The notes below the pieces were generated by a model. It saw only the letters and a program-made list of their open reading frames with translations. It had not been told where the DNA came from and did no database searches. This document shows positions 34,579-43,756 of a stretch of 64,000 nt of DNA, piece after piece. Source of the stretch: Kiritimatiellia bacterium (GTDB lineage: Bacteria > Verrucomicrobiota > Kiritimatiellia > CAIVKH01). The position numbers and the translations under genes were made by a program. Location: positions 186,001 through 250,000 of the forward strand of contig JAMLJG010000002.1 in NCBI GenBank assembly GCA_023953695.1. Direction: 5' to 3'. Positions within the stretch are counted from its first letter, which is position 1. The number at the start of each line of letters is the position of its first letter.

Positions 34579-37500
34579 TTAGTTCCCAGCGCCGATCCGC
34601 GCAAAGGGAACCGTGAAAACATCGCTATCCGCCCACTCAAAAGAGGAATTGTAGGCCTCCACTCCCGGCGTATCCATCGTCGCAGGATCGTTCGGAATGG
34701 TATCCATCGAAGAGAGAGAGCCGCCACCGATCATCACCCCAATGCCGCTGGACTCCAATTGGCTTGCCGTGATGTTCAGGTAAGACAGCGGAATGCGGAT
34801 TTCGTAGAAGCTGTCGCGCGTGGTGTCATGGCCTTCACTCTTGAAGTTGCGATTGGCGGCACCATTGCGATCATCCGCATCCCCCACACCCCAGAGCGAA
34901 TCAGCCGCCAAGATGCTCCCCTTCGCCGCCGTGATGCCAGCCGCTGCGATCGTGTTGTAGTTCACACCACCATCATCCACGGGGAACACACCGCCAACCG
35001 CGCGCGAGATGTAGCCCTGCCAGAGGCTGCCCGCGAGATAGATCTGGTAGTCGGGCTTGTGCTGACCCGTCCAATAGTTCTGCTTCTTCCACATATCGTT
35101 AGTGGAACCCGCGCCAGCCACGGTATCGAGAACAAGCCACTGCAAAATGCCATCGTTGCTGGATATTTTGCCGCTACCGGCGCCGCCCGCGTTGGCGGGA
35201 TCAATGATGTCGGTGACATCCACATACTGCCAGGCGAGGTAGAGGTAGTTGTCATCCCACGCCGCCCACATGTGTGTCAGATCAATCGGGGCCTCGTGCA
35301 TCGTCCAATTGCTGCCGAGTGAGCGCGGATCGTCATTGGCCATGTCGAGCGCAATGAGGTTGTTCGTCGTCCACTCGCCGCTGTTCGCGCCGTCAATCGT
35401 GATCGAACCGTTTGCGACCCGCTTGCCAAGCGTTGGATTCGTCGAATAGGGCTTATCGCCACCTAACACGGTCTGGTGATTCACGCGAACTTCGAGCGTG
35501 CGAACGGCCGATTGATTGCCCGAGGCATCAATCGCAAGGTACTTGATCGTCATGTCAATCCCGCTGCCCTGATCCGTGACGAGGATCGGCGCGCTATAGA
35601 TCGGGCTGCTGACCGTCGGCTCCGTGCCATTCGTCGTATAGCGAAGGGTCGGGCTCGGATCCTGATCGTCCGATGCGGTGAGCGTGACATTCAGCGTGGA
35701 AGCCGATGTGGTCAAGTTTGACGGGCTGTAGCCGGTTGTCGGAGCCGTGAAGTCTGTCTGATTCGGATCCAGCACTTGGAACTTGAAGTCCTGGCCAGCA
35801 TTGTTGTCCCACTGTGCCTGATTGTTCTCGTCGAGAACTTCAATGGCATACTGAACCCACGTCCCCTGCGGGAAGGTTCCGAGAGATACCGTCCACACGT
35901 CGTTATTTCCGCGCGTAGCAGTCTTGCTCATCGGCCGGCTACTCCACGTCGCACCTCCGTCAGAGGAGTAAACAATGTTGGCCGCGTGCGCTGCGCCGAT
36001 GGGCCACGTCTCAATGCTGACGAGGGCCTGCTGTCCATCAACCACCGCGATGCCGGGCGTCCAATCCACGCGAATGGCATAGGCGGCGAAGGCATTGGTG
36101 CTTTGCAGTTGAGATAGATAGTACTCCTCAAACAGGTCAGCCGCCGTCAACTGCGTCACAGGCAACCATGTCGCGAAGTCTGTTGTTCCGATCACGGTAT
36201 AGACCGCATTAGACACAAGGTCGCCCAGCTCGACACGCACCTGTTGCGAAGTCGGGCTCAAACCAATGCCCACTTCCGGCTTGGGTGTGCCGCCTTGCTT
36301 CGTATTGCCCACCCAGCGCAGCAGAGATGAGGCGGTGTTGATCGTGGCGATGTAGTTGCTGCCGCCGTTATTGGCCCAGAAATCTGTCACTCCATCGGTG
36401 ACCTTCACCGCATACCGCACCGTGCTGTTCGCAGGGAACTGGCCCAAGTTCGCGTGCCACCAATCGTTGTTTCCGTTCTCGCCGCCGATGCCACCCCATT
36501 CAAGGGCAGCCGCCTGCCAAGTCGCTCCGCCGTCGGAAGAAAACACAACCTCTCCACCCGTACCCGATCCAGCGGGCCAGGACTCAATGTTCACCCAAAG
36601 GTCATTGACTTCCTCAATGTCGCCATCGAACGGCCAGTGATAGACGTTCCCCGCCCACGCCAACGCATTCGTGTTCGCGTTCACCGTCGCGAAATAGTCG
36701 GAGCTGTTGTTGTTATCCCAAAGGGAAATGTTGCCGCGCCCGTTCAGATTCACGGCATAGCGAACCGTTGTGCCCGCCGGAAACTTGCCGAGATTGGCAT
36801 GCCAGATATCGTTGTTGCCATTCACGGAGTCAAACGACATCGGGGCCGAGTGCCAGCTTTGCCCACCGTTGAATGTATAGACAACGGAGCCATTCACCAC
36901 GGACTCCTTCGGATATGCCTCCACATTCACCCAAAGATCCTCTCCCGCATCCCAATCGCCGGCGAATGGCCAGTGATAGGTGTTCCCAATCCAGGTCAGA
37001 TCCACAGCAACGGAGCCGCAGCCGCCCACATTGACCGACCAATTCAGGCCGCTGTTATTGTCCACGTTCGGCGTGCCCGCTTCGTCATGGAACCAGAAGG
37101 TGACATTGGTCATCGTCGCCGGGGTGATGCTGTACACGTAGGTGCGCGAGCTGCCGCTGCCCGACATTGTCGCGCTGACCGGGTTCTGGCCATTGTCGTG
37201 CGAAATCTCGATCTTGATGTTGCCGGTCGGCGTGGCCAGCGGTCCGCCGCCGAGATTGTAGGTCACGGTCAGACTGCTTCCATCGCAGCTCGTGCTCACA
37301 GAAGACTGCCCCTGACCCGCCACGTAAATCTTGGACTTCTTGCCATCCACGGAAATCGCGAGTTTGCCGTCCACAACCGTCACCGTGTCGGCTTCGTTCA
37401 GCTTGTTCACATAGACCGTTCCGTTCGGCTTGCTCACATTCGGATTCGCTGTCTTGGTGTTCCACGCCGTGTTGAGCACAACCAGCGCCTCTTGGTCACC

Positions 37501-39021
37501 CGCAGTTTTCGTGAAGGCAAACAGCCCGGAACCGCCATCATCCCAGCGCGTGGTGAAGGTGCCACGACGAAGCGCTTCATATTGCGAGCGCAGCTCGTTG
37601 AGCTTCTTGATGTGATTGTAGAGCGGGCTTGCCACGAACTTGTTGCCCGCCGCATTGCCCCACTGAAAACCAAAGTCCATCATATTCTCGCGCTGGAAGT
37701 CCGCTTGGCCGAGCTTCGGCGAGCCGTTGCGGCGACCGCCCTGATCGAATCCATGTTCCGTGCCATAGAACAAACAGGGAACCGGCGTCGCCAGATAGAG
37801 GAACGTCAGCGCGGGCTCCATCTTGGCCTGCCACTGAGAACCGCACTCGAGCGCGAAACGATCCACGTCGTGGTTATCCATGAACGCCACGACCTTGTCC
37901 TTGGCCTCGCCGTACTGATTCAACGCATTCATCCGCTGACTGAGCTGAACGGTGCCCTGCTCATACGCGAAGACGTTCTTCATCGTCATCTGCATCGGGA
38001 ACCACAACGTCGAGTTGAACGAATACCCCACGTCTTTGCAGTAGGAAGCCTGCGTGTTGTCGTCGTAGGAGAAATACTCGCCGAACAGCAGGAAGTTGCT
38101 CTTGCCGCGCGTCCCCGCATGAACGCGCATATCGTTCGCCCAATCCTTGATGAAGTTATACTCCATGTGCTTGATCGCATCCACGCGGAAGCCGTCGCAG
38201 TCCGTCGCGTCAATCAAGTTCTTGAACGCATCGCGCAGCGCAGTCTGCACCGCCGGCTCTTCCGTCTTCAAATCTTCCGTTCCGAGGAAGGCGCCCTTCA
38301 CATACTTCGGATAGGTGTCCCAATCGCTATCGCCGATGTTTCCGTTGTTGTGGAACCACGACATGTTGTCAAATGGCGCACCAAACTTGACATTGTTATT
38401 CCAGTAGCCCAACTGACCGCAGTTGTTCTCGCAATAACCTTCGTAGTTGCAATTGCAGTCCGTGTACTTCAGCAGGTCTGCCATGTGGTTCACCACCACA
38501 TCCAGCACCACATAAATGCCGTTCGCGTGCGCGGTATCAATCAGGTCCTTGAGCTCGTTGAAGGTGCCGAACATCGGCTCGGTCTTATAGAAATCCGACG
38601 GGTGATACGCATGATACGGTGTGAAGTTTTTGTCGAACCCCTGCTCGTTCATCTGCACGCCCGAAATCCAGATGCAGTTGACGCCCATGTCCTTGAGGTA
38701 GGGAATCTTCTGCTTGATGCCCGCCCAGTCACCGCCTTGGAACAAGTGACGCGCCTGCTCCGCATTCGAGCCCGAGGTGTTGTACCACTTCACGCCCGAC
38801 GTGGACTCGCGCGAAAGGTTGTTGCCCGTGTTCCCGTCATAGAAGCGGTCCGTGAATAGCTGATACATGTTGATATCGCGCCAATCGGCAGGACTCGATT
38901 GGTAGATGAAGCCCGGATTCGTCGTCTGGCGCGAAACGATGTCGTAGTCGCCAGCGAATGCGCTTAACCCCATCAGCCCTACCAACGCGGCAGAGGCAAC
39001 ACTCAACAATCGTGATTTCAT
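34579..39021 (-). CDS. Secreted modular alpha-amylase (GH13) with starch-binding-like repeats
   Basis: The 1480-residue protein has a Sec signal peptide (MKSRLLSVASAALVGLMGLSAFAG) and a GH13 catalytic domain (about 48-490). The nucleophile is D281 in GFRVDAIKHM, the acid/base is E315 in LLFGEYF and the third acid is D385 in MDNHDVDRF. A beta-sandwich and a CBM-like module (about 490-670) follow. Three copies of a roughly 100-residue module come next (about 673-780, 786-895, 986-1083), each with SDGGATW-like and NND-x-W-x-x-x-LG-x-FP motifs. A chitobiase-C-like Ig domain (YTTNGTEPTVSSPIY) and a C-terminal DOMON/CBM9-like domain (about 1195-1478) end it. It hydrolyses alpha-1,4 glucans outside the cell. 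The start at 39021 has GGAG 8-9 nt upstream and gives a clean signal peptide. Confidence 0.93.
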   Translation of the reverse strand: MKSRLLSVASAALVGLMGLSAFAGDYDIVSRQTTNPGFIYQSSPADWRDINMYQLFTDRFYDGNTGNNLSRESTSGVKWYNTSGSNAEQARHLFQGGDWAGIKQKIPYLKDMGVNCIWISGVQMNEQGFDKNFTPYHAYHPSDFYKTEPMFGTFNELKDLIDTAHANGIYVVLDVVVNHMADLLKYTDCNCNYEGYCENNCGQLGYWNNNVKFGAPFDNMSWFHNNGNIGDSDWDTYPKYVKGAFLGTEDLKTEEPAVQTALRDAFKNLIDATDCDGFRVDAIKHMEYNFIKDWANDMRVHAGTRGKSNFLLFGEYFSYDDNTQASYCKDVGYSFNSTLWFPMQMTMKNVFAYEQGTVQLSQRMNALNQYGEAKDKVVAFMDNHDVDRFALECGSQWQAKMEPALTFLYLATPVPCLFYGTEHGFDQGGRRNGSPKLGQADFQRENMMDFGFQWGNAAGNKFVASPLYNHIKKLNELRSQYEALRRGTFTTRWDDGGSGLFAFTKTAGDQEALVVLNTAWNTKTANPNVSKPNGTVYVNKLNEADTVTVVDGKLAISVDGKKSKIYVAGQGQSSVSTSCDGSSLTVTYNLGGGPLATPTGNIKIEISHDNGQNPVSATMSGSGSSRTYVYSITPATMTNVTFWFHDEAGTPNVDNNSGLNWSVNVGGCGSVAVDLTWIGNTYHWPFAGDWDAGEDLWVNVEAYPKESVVNGSVVYTFNGGQSWHSAPMSFDSVNGNNDIWHANLGKFPAGTTVRYAVNLNGRGNISLWDNNNSSDYFATVNANTNALAWAGNVYHWPFDGDIEEVNDLWVNIESWPAGSGTGGEVVFSSDGGATWQAAALEWGGIGGENGNNDWWHANLGQFPANSTVRYAVKVTDGVTDFWANNGGSNYIATINTASSLLRWVGNTKQGGTPKPEVGIGLSPTSQQVRVELGDLVSNAVYTVIGTTDFATWLPVTQLTAADLFEEYYLSQLQSTNAFAAYAIRVDWTPGIAVVDGQQALVSIETWPIGAAHAANIVYSSDGGATWSSRPMSKTATRGNNDVWTVSLGTFPQGTWVQYAIEVLDENNQAQWDNNAGQDFKFQVLDPNQTDFTAPTTGYSPSNLTTSASTLNVTLTASDDQDPSPTLRYTTNGTEPTVSSPIYSAPILVTDQGSGIDMTIKYLAIDASGNQSAVRTLEVRVNHQTVLGGDKPYSTNPTLGKRVANGSITIDGANSGEWTTNNLIALDMANDDPRSLGSNWTMHEAPIDLTHMWAAWDDNYLYLAWQYVDVTDIIDPANAGGAGSGKISSNDGILQWLVLDTVAGAGSTNDMWKKQNYWTGQHKPDYQIYLAGSLWQGYISRAVGGVFPVDDGGVNYNTIAAAGITAAKGSILAADSLWGVGDADDRNGAANRNFKSEGHDTTRDSFYEIRIPLSYLNITASQLESSGIGVMIGGGSLSSMDTIPNDPATMDTPGVEAYNSSFEWADSDVFTVPFARIGAGN
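35773..37005 (-). repeat. Three coding copies of a ~100-residue carbohydrate-binding-like module
   Basis: Within the amylase gene, 36682-37005, 36337-36666 and 35773-36066 encode related modules. All share a WP or YP turn, a VV[YF][ST]-x-[DN]GG-x-[ST]W segment, NND-x-W-x-x-x-LG-x-FP, then V-x-YA and W-x-NN near the end. The first two also share a GN-x-YHWPF-x-GD opening and are adjacent. The third is separated by about 90 residues and lacks that opening. The spacing suggests duplication of a starch-binding module. Confidence 0.75.
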
Positions 39022-39069
39022 CGCTTTTCTCCAGAAAACGGACCTACTCCGAGCAACGCACACACTTGT

Positions 39070-39107
39070 AAAACGCTTTACCGCCAAAGTAAAGCGTTTT
39101 AGTTATA
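39070..39107 (-). promoter_or_regulatory. Perfect palindrome at amylase promoter (LacI-type operator candidate)
   Basis: AAAACGCTTTAC (39070-39081) and GTAAAGCGTTTT (39089-39100) form a perfect 12-bp inverted repeat with a 7-bp spacer. Each arm centres on CG, as LacI/MalR/CcpA-type sites do. On the minus strand a TATAAC box (39107-39102) lies directly upstream, so the palindrome would cover the transcription start, 49-79 bp before the amylase ATG. No good -35 box is seen. There is no T-tract on the minus strand after it, so it is not an obvious terminator for the upstream gene. No LacI-family gene lies in the window. Confidence 0.6.
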
Positions 39108-39144
39108 TTTTTGAATTCTTTTTTTTATTGGCGTAATTGCTTGA

Positions 39145-39163
39145 TTGCACGCGTGTTGTGCAA
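39145..39163. promoter_or_regulatory. Second inverted repeat upstream of the amylase promoter
   Basis: TTGCAC (39145-39150) and GTGCAA (39158-39163) form a 6-bp dyad with a 7-bp spacer, about 40-60 bp upstream of the candidate -10 box. That is a position suited to an activator. It touches the end of the DUF2237 gene, so it could also be a weak terminator hairpin. Confidence 0.3.
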
Positions 39164-39164
39164 C

Positions 39165-39542
39165 TTACAACTCTGGATCAGGCAGAATTGCGTGCTCTTC
39201 CAGCAGGGAGCGCGGAATGAGCTGGAGCGTCTTGATGTGCGTGGACTCGATGATGACGCGCGGGGCGTATCCCGCATCGAGCGCCTCCTTCCAACGGGAG
39301 GCGCAGAGGCACCAGCGATCCCCATGCTTGAGGCCCGGAAACATCACTTCGGGACTGGGTGTGGTCAGATCGTTTCCGCGCATCTGCGAGAACTTCAGAA
39401 ATTCCTCGGTCACTTCCACGCAAACCGTGTGCACGCCCAAATCTTCCGGACCGGTCCGACAAAACCCATCGCGATAAAAGCCGGTGCGCGGGCGATAGCA
39501 GCATGGCTTCAATTCCGTCCCCAAAACGTTCAATGCTTTCAT
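39165..39542 (-). CDS. DUF2237 family protein
   Basis: The 125-residue product reads [26 protein letters not shown], then [40 protein letters not shown] and [14 protein letters not shown]. This is the whole of the small DUF2237 family, whose members are of similar length and have conserved cysteines. I know of no assigned reaction. The start at 39542 matches the family N-terminus. It lies upstream of the amylase gene on the same strand, but the promoter and operator candidates between them suggest separate transcription. Confidence 0.88.
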   Translation of the reverse strand: MKALNVLGTELKPCCYRPRTGFYRDGFCRTGPEDLGVHTVCVEVTEEFLKFSQMRGNDLTTPSPEVMFPGLKHGDRWCLCASRWKEALDAGYAPRVIIESTHIKTLQLIPRSLLEEHAILPDPEL

Positions 39543-39731
39543 CCCAGTTCTCCAACGCCCACTATACCGCGCTTTGTGGGCGGCTCCGCATTCTTTCCGA
39601 ATTTTCTTCACCATGCCACTCCCCACCCTGCCCCATCCGCTGGGCGATTTTTCTATTCCGTCCTCCCGCATTCTCGCTATAACCGCACCTCGCCAGTGCG
39701 TTTCGACAAACGAGCGCGGGAGAGAATTTCA

Positions 39732-40775
39732 ATGAAACAACGCTACATGATCACGGGCGGCGCGGGATTCCTCGGAATCAACCTCGTTCGCTATCTGCTC
39801 AATCAAGGTCACGAGGTCACCACGCTCGATATCCTCCCCTTTGACTACGCGGACTGCCGCGATACGATTCGCTCTGTCCAGGGCGACATCCGAAAAGCGG
39901 AGGATGTCCGCAAGTCGCTCGAAGGCGCGGATATCGTGATCCATACCGCTGCGGCCCTCCCGCTCTACAAGGCGGCCGATATCTACTCCACCGACATTGA
40001 TGGAACGCGCACGGTTCTCGAAGAGTCGCTCAAAGCGGGAATCAAACGGGTCGTCCACGTCTCCTCCACCGCAGTCTATGGCATTCCCGACCACCACCCG
40101 CTTCTCGAAACGGACAAGCTGCAGGGCGTGGGTCCCTACGGCGAGGCCAAGGTCGCGGCAGAAAAACTTTGCGAAGAGTATCGCGCCAAGGGGCTGATCA
40201 TCCCGATCGTCCGCCCGAAGTCGTTCATCGGTCCGGAGCGCCTCGGTGTCTTCGCCATGCTCTATGAATGGGCGCAGGATGGCCACAACTTCCCGATCCT
40301 CGGGAAGGGAAACAACCCCTATCAATATCTCGATGTCGAGGACTTGTGCGACGCGATCGGACTCTGCGCAACCCTTCCCGATGCGACGGTCAATGACACA
40401 TTTAACATCGGGGCCGCAAAATTCGGGACACCGCGCAGCGATTTTCAAGCCGTCCTCGACCACGCTGGCCACGGCAAGCGCATCATTTCCCTGCCCGAAG
40501 CGCCCGCGATCTGGACACTCCGCCTGCTGGAAGTGTTCAAGCTCTCCCCGCTCTACAAGTGGATTTATGAAACGGCGGGGAAAGAGTCCTTCGTTTCAAT
40601 CGAAAAAGCGCAGAAGACGCTGGGCTTCGCGCCGAAATACTCCAATGTGGATGCCCTGTTGCGAAACTACGAGTGGTTCATCGCGAACAAATCGAACTTC
40701 GGCGGCGGCTCAGGTCTGACACACCGGAAACCCTGGGCGCAAGGTGCGCTTCGACTGGCGAAGCTGTTCTTCTGA
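39732..40775 (+). CDS. NAD(P)-dependent epimerase/dehydratase family protein
   Basis: The 347-residue extended SDR starts [17 protein letters not shown] and has [18 protein letters not shown] and the catalytic Y-x-x-x-K in [42 protein letters not shown] and the C-terminal [16 protein letters not shown] match sugar-nucleotide epimerases and 3-beta-HSD-like SDRs. GGGAGAG sits 8-10 nt before the ATG at 39732. It stands alone between a DUF2237 gene and an exported Cys-rich protein, so the pathway is not clear from context. Confidence 0.85.
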   Translation: MKQRYMITGGAGFLGINLVRYLLNQGHEVTTLDILPFDYADCRDTIRSVQGDIRKAEDVRKSLEGADIVIHTAAALPLYKAADIYSTDIDGTRTVLEESLKAGIKRVVHVSSTAVYGIPDHHPLLETDKLQGVGPYGEAKVAAEKLCEEYRAKGLIIPIVRPKSFIGPERLGVFAMLYEWAQDGHNFPILGKGNNPYQYLDVEDLCDAIGLCATLPDATVNDTFNIGAAKFGTPRSDFQAVLDHAGHGKRIISLPEAPAIWTLRLLEVFKLSPLYKWIYETAGKESFVSIEKAQKTLGFAPKYSNVDALLRNYEWFIANKSNFGGGSGLTHRKPWAQGALRLAKLFF

Positions 40776-40809
40776 TCGCGCTGAAAAATCAGCAACAAAA
40801 CGAAGACTC

Positions 40810-41364
40810 TCAGCGGTCTGCTCGCGGACGCGCGGTCGGATCGGTCAGGCTCTCTTTGTCCATCCGCAACCGGGCAAACCACTCCTCGCCAACGATTCCT
40901 TTGTATGGGCGCAAGGTCTTCAAGGGCGCGGGCGACGATCCTCTCTGTAGCGCCTTGCGATAGGCCATCAATTCGGCGGCGACATCAGCCTCTTTCAAGT
41001 CCCGCGCATACCCACCTCGGCGGATGTGCGCAAGATAGGTCTCCCAATCTTCGGGTCGCGCGAAACGGCCATGTAGCTTGAACCTGTGGCACGTCTGGCA
41101 CAGGGAATAGACTGCGGGCGGCTCCCAAAGAAAAGGCTCGCCATAGTCTTCCGAGTGATATTCGACGGGCACATCGGGATCCCCACACAACATGCAGGGA
41201 CCCGTGGCCTCCGGCAATTCGCCCGCAGCCAGCTTTTGATTAGCCAGGGCCAGTTTCTTATTCCGCTCCTCCGGGCTATACCCGTTATACCAATTCCGGA
41301 TTTGGGCGCTTGCCGAAATCAGCGACAGCGCGAAACAAATAAGCGCTAGAAACCGAACCCTCAT
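40810..41364 (-). CDS. Exported protein with C-x2-C/C-x2-C (HNH-like) zinc site, function unknown
   Basis: The 184-residue product has a signal peptide (MRVRFLALICFALSLISASA). It then has a compact motif: CMLCG, 15 residues later HSEDY, and CQTCHRFKLH. Two C-x2-C knuckles around a histidine suggest a treble-clef/HNH-like zinc fold. HNH nucleases are normally cytoplasmic or secreted as toxins, and I do not recognise this one further. The start at 41364 gives the signal peptide; a start at 41406 adds 14 basic residues. No partner or immunity gene is visible. Confidence 0.65.
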   Translation of the reverse strand: MRVRFLALICFALSLISASAQIRNWYNGYSPEERNKKLALANQKLAAGELPEATGPCMLCGDPDVPVEYHSEDYGEPFLWEPPAVYSLCQTCHRFKLHGRFARPEDWETYLAHIRRGGYARDLKEADVAAELMAYRKALQRGSSPAPLKTLRPYKGIVGEEWFARLRMDKESLTDPTARPRADR

Positions 41365-41445
41365 ACGCGAGGAGTCTACCCGCCAACTTCGGCCAGGTCG
41401 AACCATTCCTCGCAGGCACGGCGCGACTGCGGGGCGAGGCCCGAG

Positions 41446-42471
41446 CTATTTCTTTGCGGATCGCTTGATCGCGGCGTTCGCTGCGGCCGGATTCGCCTTG
41501 CACTCAAGGAGGGCCCGGAGAATGAGGGGCGCGACAATCGTCGCGTCGGACTCAATGACAAACATCGGGGTCTTCTCGGTGAGCTTATCCCACGTGATTT
41601 TCTCGTTGGGCGTGGCGCCCGAGTAGGACCCATAGGAGGTGGTCGAATCGGAGATTTGGCAGAAGTAGGCCCACGGCTTCACGCTCTTCTGCAGGTCGTA
41701 CTTGATGGAGGGCACAACGCAAATCGGGAAATCGCCCGCAATTCCGCCGCCGATTTGGAAGAAGCCGCAGCCCTTCCCCTTCGAAAGTCCCCCATACCAG
41801 TCGTAGAGCGCCCCCATATATTCCACACCGGATTTCACAATGCTGGCGCTGCACTCGCCGGTCTTCACGTAGGAGGCAAAAATGTTTCCGAAGGTTGAAT
41901 CTTCATAGCCGGGAACGACAATGGGCAACTTCGCCTTCGCCGCCGCCAACAGCCAGCAATCGTTGGGCTCGCCGTCGCACTGCGCGCGCTTGAGCTGCAA
42001 AATCACGTCGTAGAAGTAGTCGTGCCAGAAACGGCGCTCGCCCTTCTCGGTCGCCCGCTTCCACATCGGAACAATGATCTTTTCGACCGCGCGGAAGGCT
42101 TCGTCTTCCGGAATGCTCGTGTCCGTCACACGACGCATGCGTTGATCGAGAATCTTCGTGTCGTCTTCTTTGCGGAGATACCGATAGTCGGGAAAATCCT
42201 TATAGTGGTCATTCGCCACGAGGCGGAAGAGCGATTCTTCCAGGTTGGCACCGGTGACCGAGAGGCCGTGAATCAAACCGGCACGAATGGCGGGCGCCAG
42301 AGTGATGCCCAACTGCGCGGAGGACATGGCGCCAGCGACGGCCCAGAACATCCGGCCCCCACCCTCGATGTGCCGCCAATAGGCCAGCGTCGCATCGCGC
42401 GTCGCGCGGGCGTTGAAATTTTTGTAGTTCGAAAGAACAAAATCCAGAATAGGCAACTTCGAAGCAGGCAT
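41446..42471 (-). CDS. Deoxyhypusine-synthase-like protein (bacterial)
   Basis: The 341-residue protein matches the DHS family. It has NFNARATRDA, FWAVAGAMSSAQLG, GLIHGLSVTGANLEESLF, IGGGIAGDFPICVVPSI and the catalytic-lysine block SGATPNEKITWDKL with K296. In eukaryotes and archaea this enzyme moves the aminobutyl group of spermidine to eIF5A/aIF5A. Bacteria lack that target, and characterised bacterial DHS-like enzymes make homospermidine or act in unknown polyamine steps. The gene is monocistronic-looking, with 134 bp to the SafE-like gene and 81 bp from the next gene upstream. Confidence 0.9.
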   Translation of the reverse strand: MPASKLPILDFVLSNYKNFNARATRDATLAYWRHIEGGGRMFWAVAGAMSSAQLGITLAPAIRAGLIHGLSVTGANLEESLFRLVANDHYKDFPDYRYLRKEDDTKILDQRMRRVTDTSIPEDEAFRAVEKIIVPMWKRATEKGERRFWHDYFYDVILQLKRAQCDGEPNDCWLLAAAKAKLPIVVPGYEDSTFGNIFASYVKTGECSASIVKSGVEYMGALYDWYGGLSKGKGCGFFQIGGGIAGDFPICVVPSIKYDLQKSVKPWAYFCQISDSTTSYGSYSGATPNEKITWDKLTEKTPMFVIESDATIVAPLILRALLECKANPAAANAAIKRSAKK

Positions 42472-42605
42472 TGCGTCTTCTCCCTTAACTAGAACACTGG
42501 CCGCGAATCATGCCCCCCGCCCACAAAAACGCAAGCCCATCTCAAACGGAAATCGCGACCGTCGCGCGAGGCGGAATGCGACGCCTCGGCCTCGTGGCGC
42601 CATCA

Positions 42606-43310
42606 TCACGGAGCGCAACACTCGCCCTCAAGCGAGAGGTGCGGACTCAAGTAGGGAATCCCGAGATCGAGTCCACGCAGAATCAAAACGATGCCCACGA
42701 GAAACAGCGCCAACGGCACCAACTTCCGCAGCTTGATCCGCACAGACGGCCCCACGATCCGACCGGCCAGCGAGATGCCGAACATGGCCGGGAAGGTGCC
42801 GAACCCGAAAACGGCCATGAAGATCGCACCATGCGCCGTGGAATCGGTGGCCGCCGCGCCCGCAAGGGCAACATAGACCAACCCACACGGCAGCAGGCCG
42901 TTCAGCAGGCCAATCGCGAGCAGCGCGCCGTTTGTCCGCCGGCCGAGCAGGCGGCGCAGGACATTTCGCAGTGGCGCAAAGGAATAGCTCGGGGTCAGCC
43001 GATGCGAGAAAAAGGCGAACACGAGCATGAAGAGCCCCGCGGCGATAGAAACGCCGCGCTGCCAGCCCGCCAACGCAAGGGTCTGTCCAAACAACCCAAA
43101 GATCGCGCCGAGCGCCGAATAGGTGGCGATCCGGCCCGCGTTGTAGAGTGCGCGACCGAACACATAGCGCCCGCGCGAAACGTGAGGCGAAGGAAGCGCC
43201 AGGGCAAGCGGACCGCACATCCCCATGCAGTGCAGACTCCCCGCAAGGCCCAGCACAAGAGCGGGCCAAAGGACGCCCGCACCATGGGCAACTGTCATCG
43301 CGTGGGTCAT
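42606..43310 (-). CDS. SafE/UreH_2-type membrane protein of the cco operon
   Basis: The 234-residue protein has about six membrane helices and starts with GLAGSLHCMGMCGPLALAL, the Cys/Met-rich first helix typical of the SafE/UreH_2 (TauE-like) proteins found at the end of ccoGHIS clusters. GLLNGLLPCGLVYVAL is the matching second half motif. It may help move or sense copper for oxidase assembly (inference from the Cys-Met helix and context). Its start overlaps ccoH as ATGA. It ends in ECCAP, which adds a possible metal-binding pair. Confidence 0.87.
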   Translation of the reverse strand: MTHAMTVAHGAGVLWPALVLGLAGSLHCMGMCGPLALALPSPHVSRGRYVFGRALYNAGRIATYSALGAIFGLFGQTLALAGWQRGVSIAAGLFMLVFAFFSHRLTPSYSFAPLRNVLRRLLGRRTNGALLAIGLLNGLLPCGLVYVALAGAAATDSTAHGAIFMAVFGFGTFPAMFGISLAGRIVGPSVRIKLRKLVPLALFLVGIVLILRGLDLGIPYLSPHLSLEGECCAP

Positions 43311-43756
43311 CGCACCATCAACGCGTCTTCAGCAAAATAGCTCTTCGCCTCTTGCTGCCAACTGATTTTGATTCGCCACAACCCGGGAAGCAGCGCACGG
43401 GGAATCACCTGTGCGCCCGCAGAGTCCGGCGCAAAGGGAATCACCTGATCCAAGGACGCGTCGGACGGGCGATACAGTGTGACGGTGCCTGTCGCCGACA
43501 GCCAGTTGCCGCTCTCCGGAAATTGGAGCGTGAGCTGCTGCAGCTCCCGGGCGTATTGAATAGTCGGTGTGAGCCCTTCACGCTTCGCGCGCGCGATGGC
43601 GTTGATCCGCTCTTGGTGGCGAAGTTCTTGCGCATAATAGTCCGGCGCAACCAAATCCACCCGCTGGCGCAGCGACCAAAAAACAAAGAAGATCATCGCC
43701 GCGACCAGGAGCGCGAAGAATCCTGTCAGCGCAATGGGCCAAGGCGACTTTTTCAC
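43307..43756 (-). CDS. ccoH: cbb3 oxidase assembly protein CcoH/FixH
   Basis: The 149-residue protein has one N-terminal membrane helix (WPIALTGFFALLVAAMIFFVFW) and a periplasmic beta domain with VAPDYYAQELRHQERINAIARA. This is the FixH signature in which the Y-Y-x-x-x segment follows the helix. CcoH stays bound to CcoNOP during assembly and is required for the active complex. It overlaps ccoG and the SafE-like gene by 4 nt each. Confidence 0.9.
   Translation of the reverse strand: MKKSPWPIALTGFFALLVAAMIFFVFWSLRQRVDLVAPDYYAQELRHQERINAIARAKREGLTPTIQYARELQQLTLQFPESGNWLSATGTVTLYRPSDASLDQVIPFAPDSAGAQVIPRALLPGLWRIKISWQQEAKSYFAEDALMVR

Noticed and set aside
33565-35322. 585-codon plus-strand frame over pcm and the end of the amylase gene
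   Set aside because: It crosses two well-supported minus-strand genes and the terminator, and its product is low-complexity His/Arg-rich sequence.
36454-38859. 801-codon open frame antisense to the amylase gene
   Set aside because: It mirrors the amylase codons, has no recognisable domain and is Arg/His/Val-rich, as antisense frames in GC-rich genes often are.
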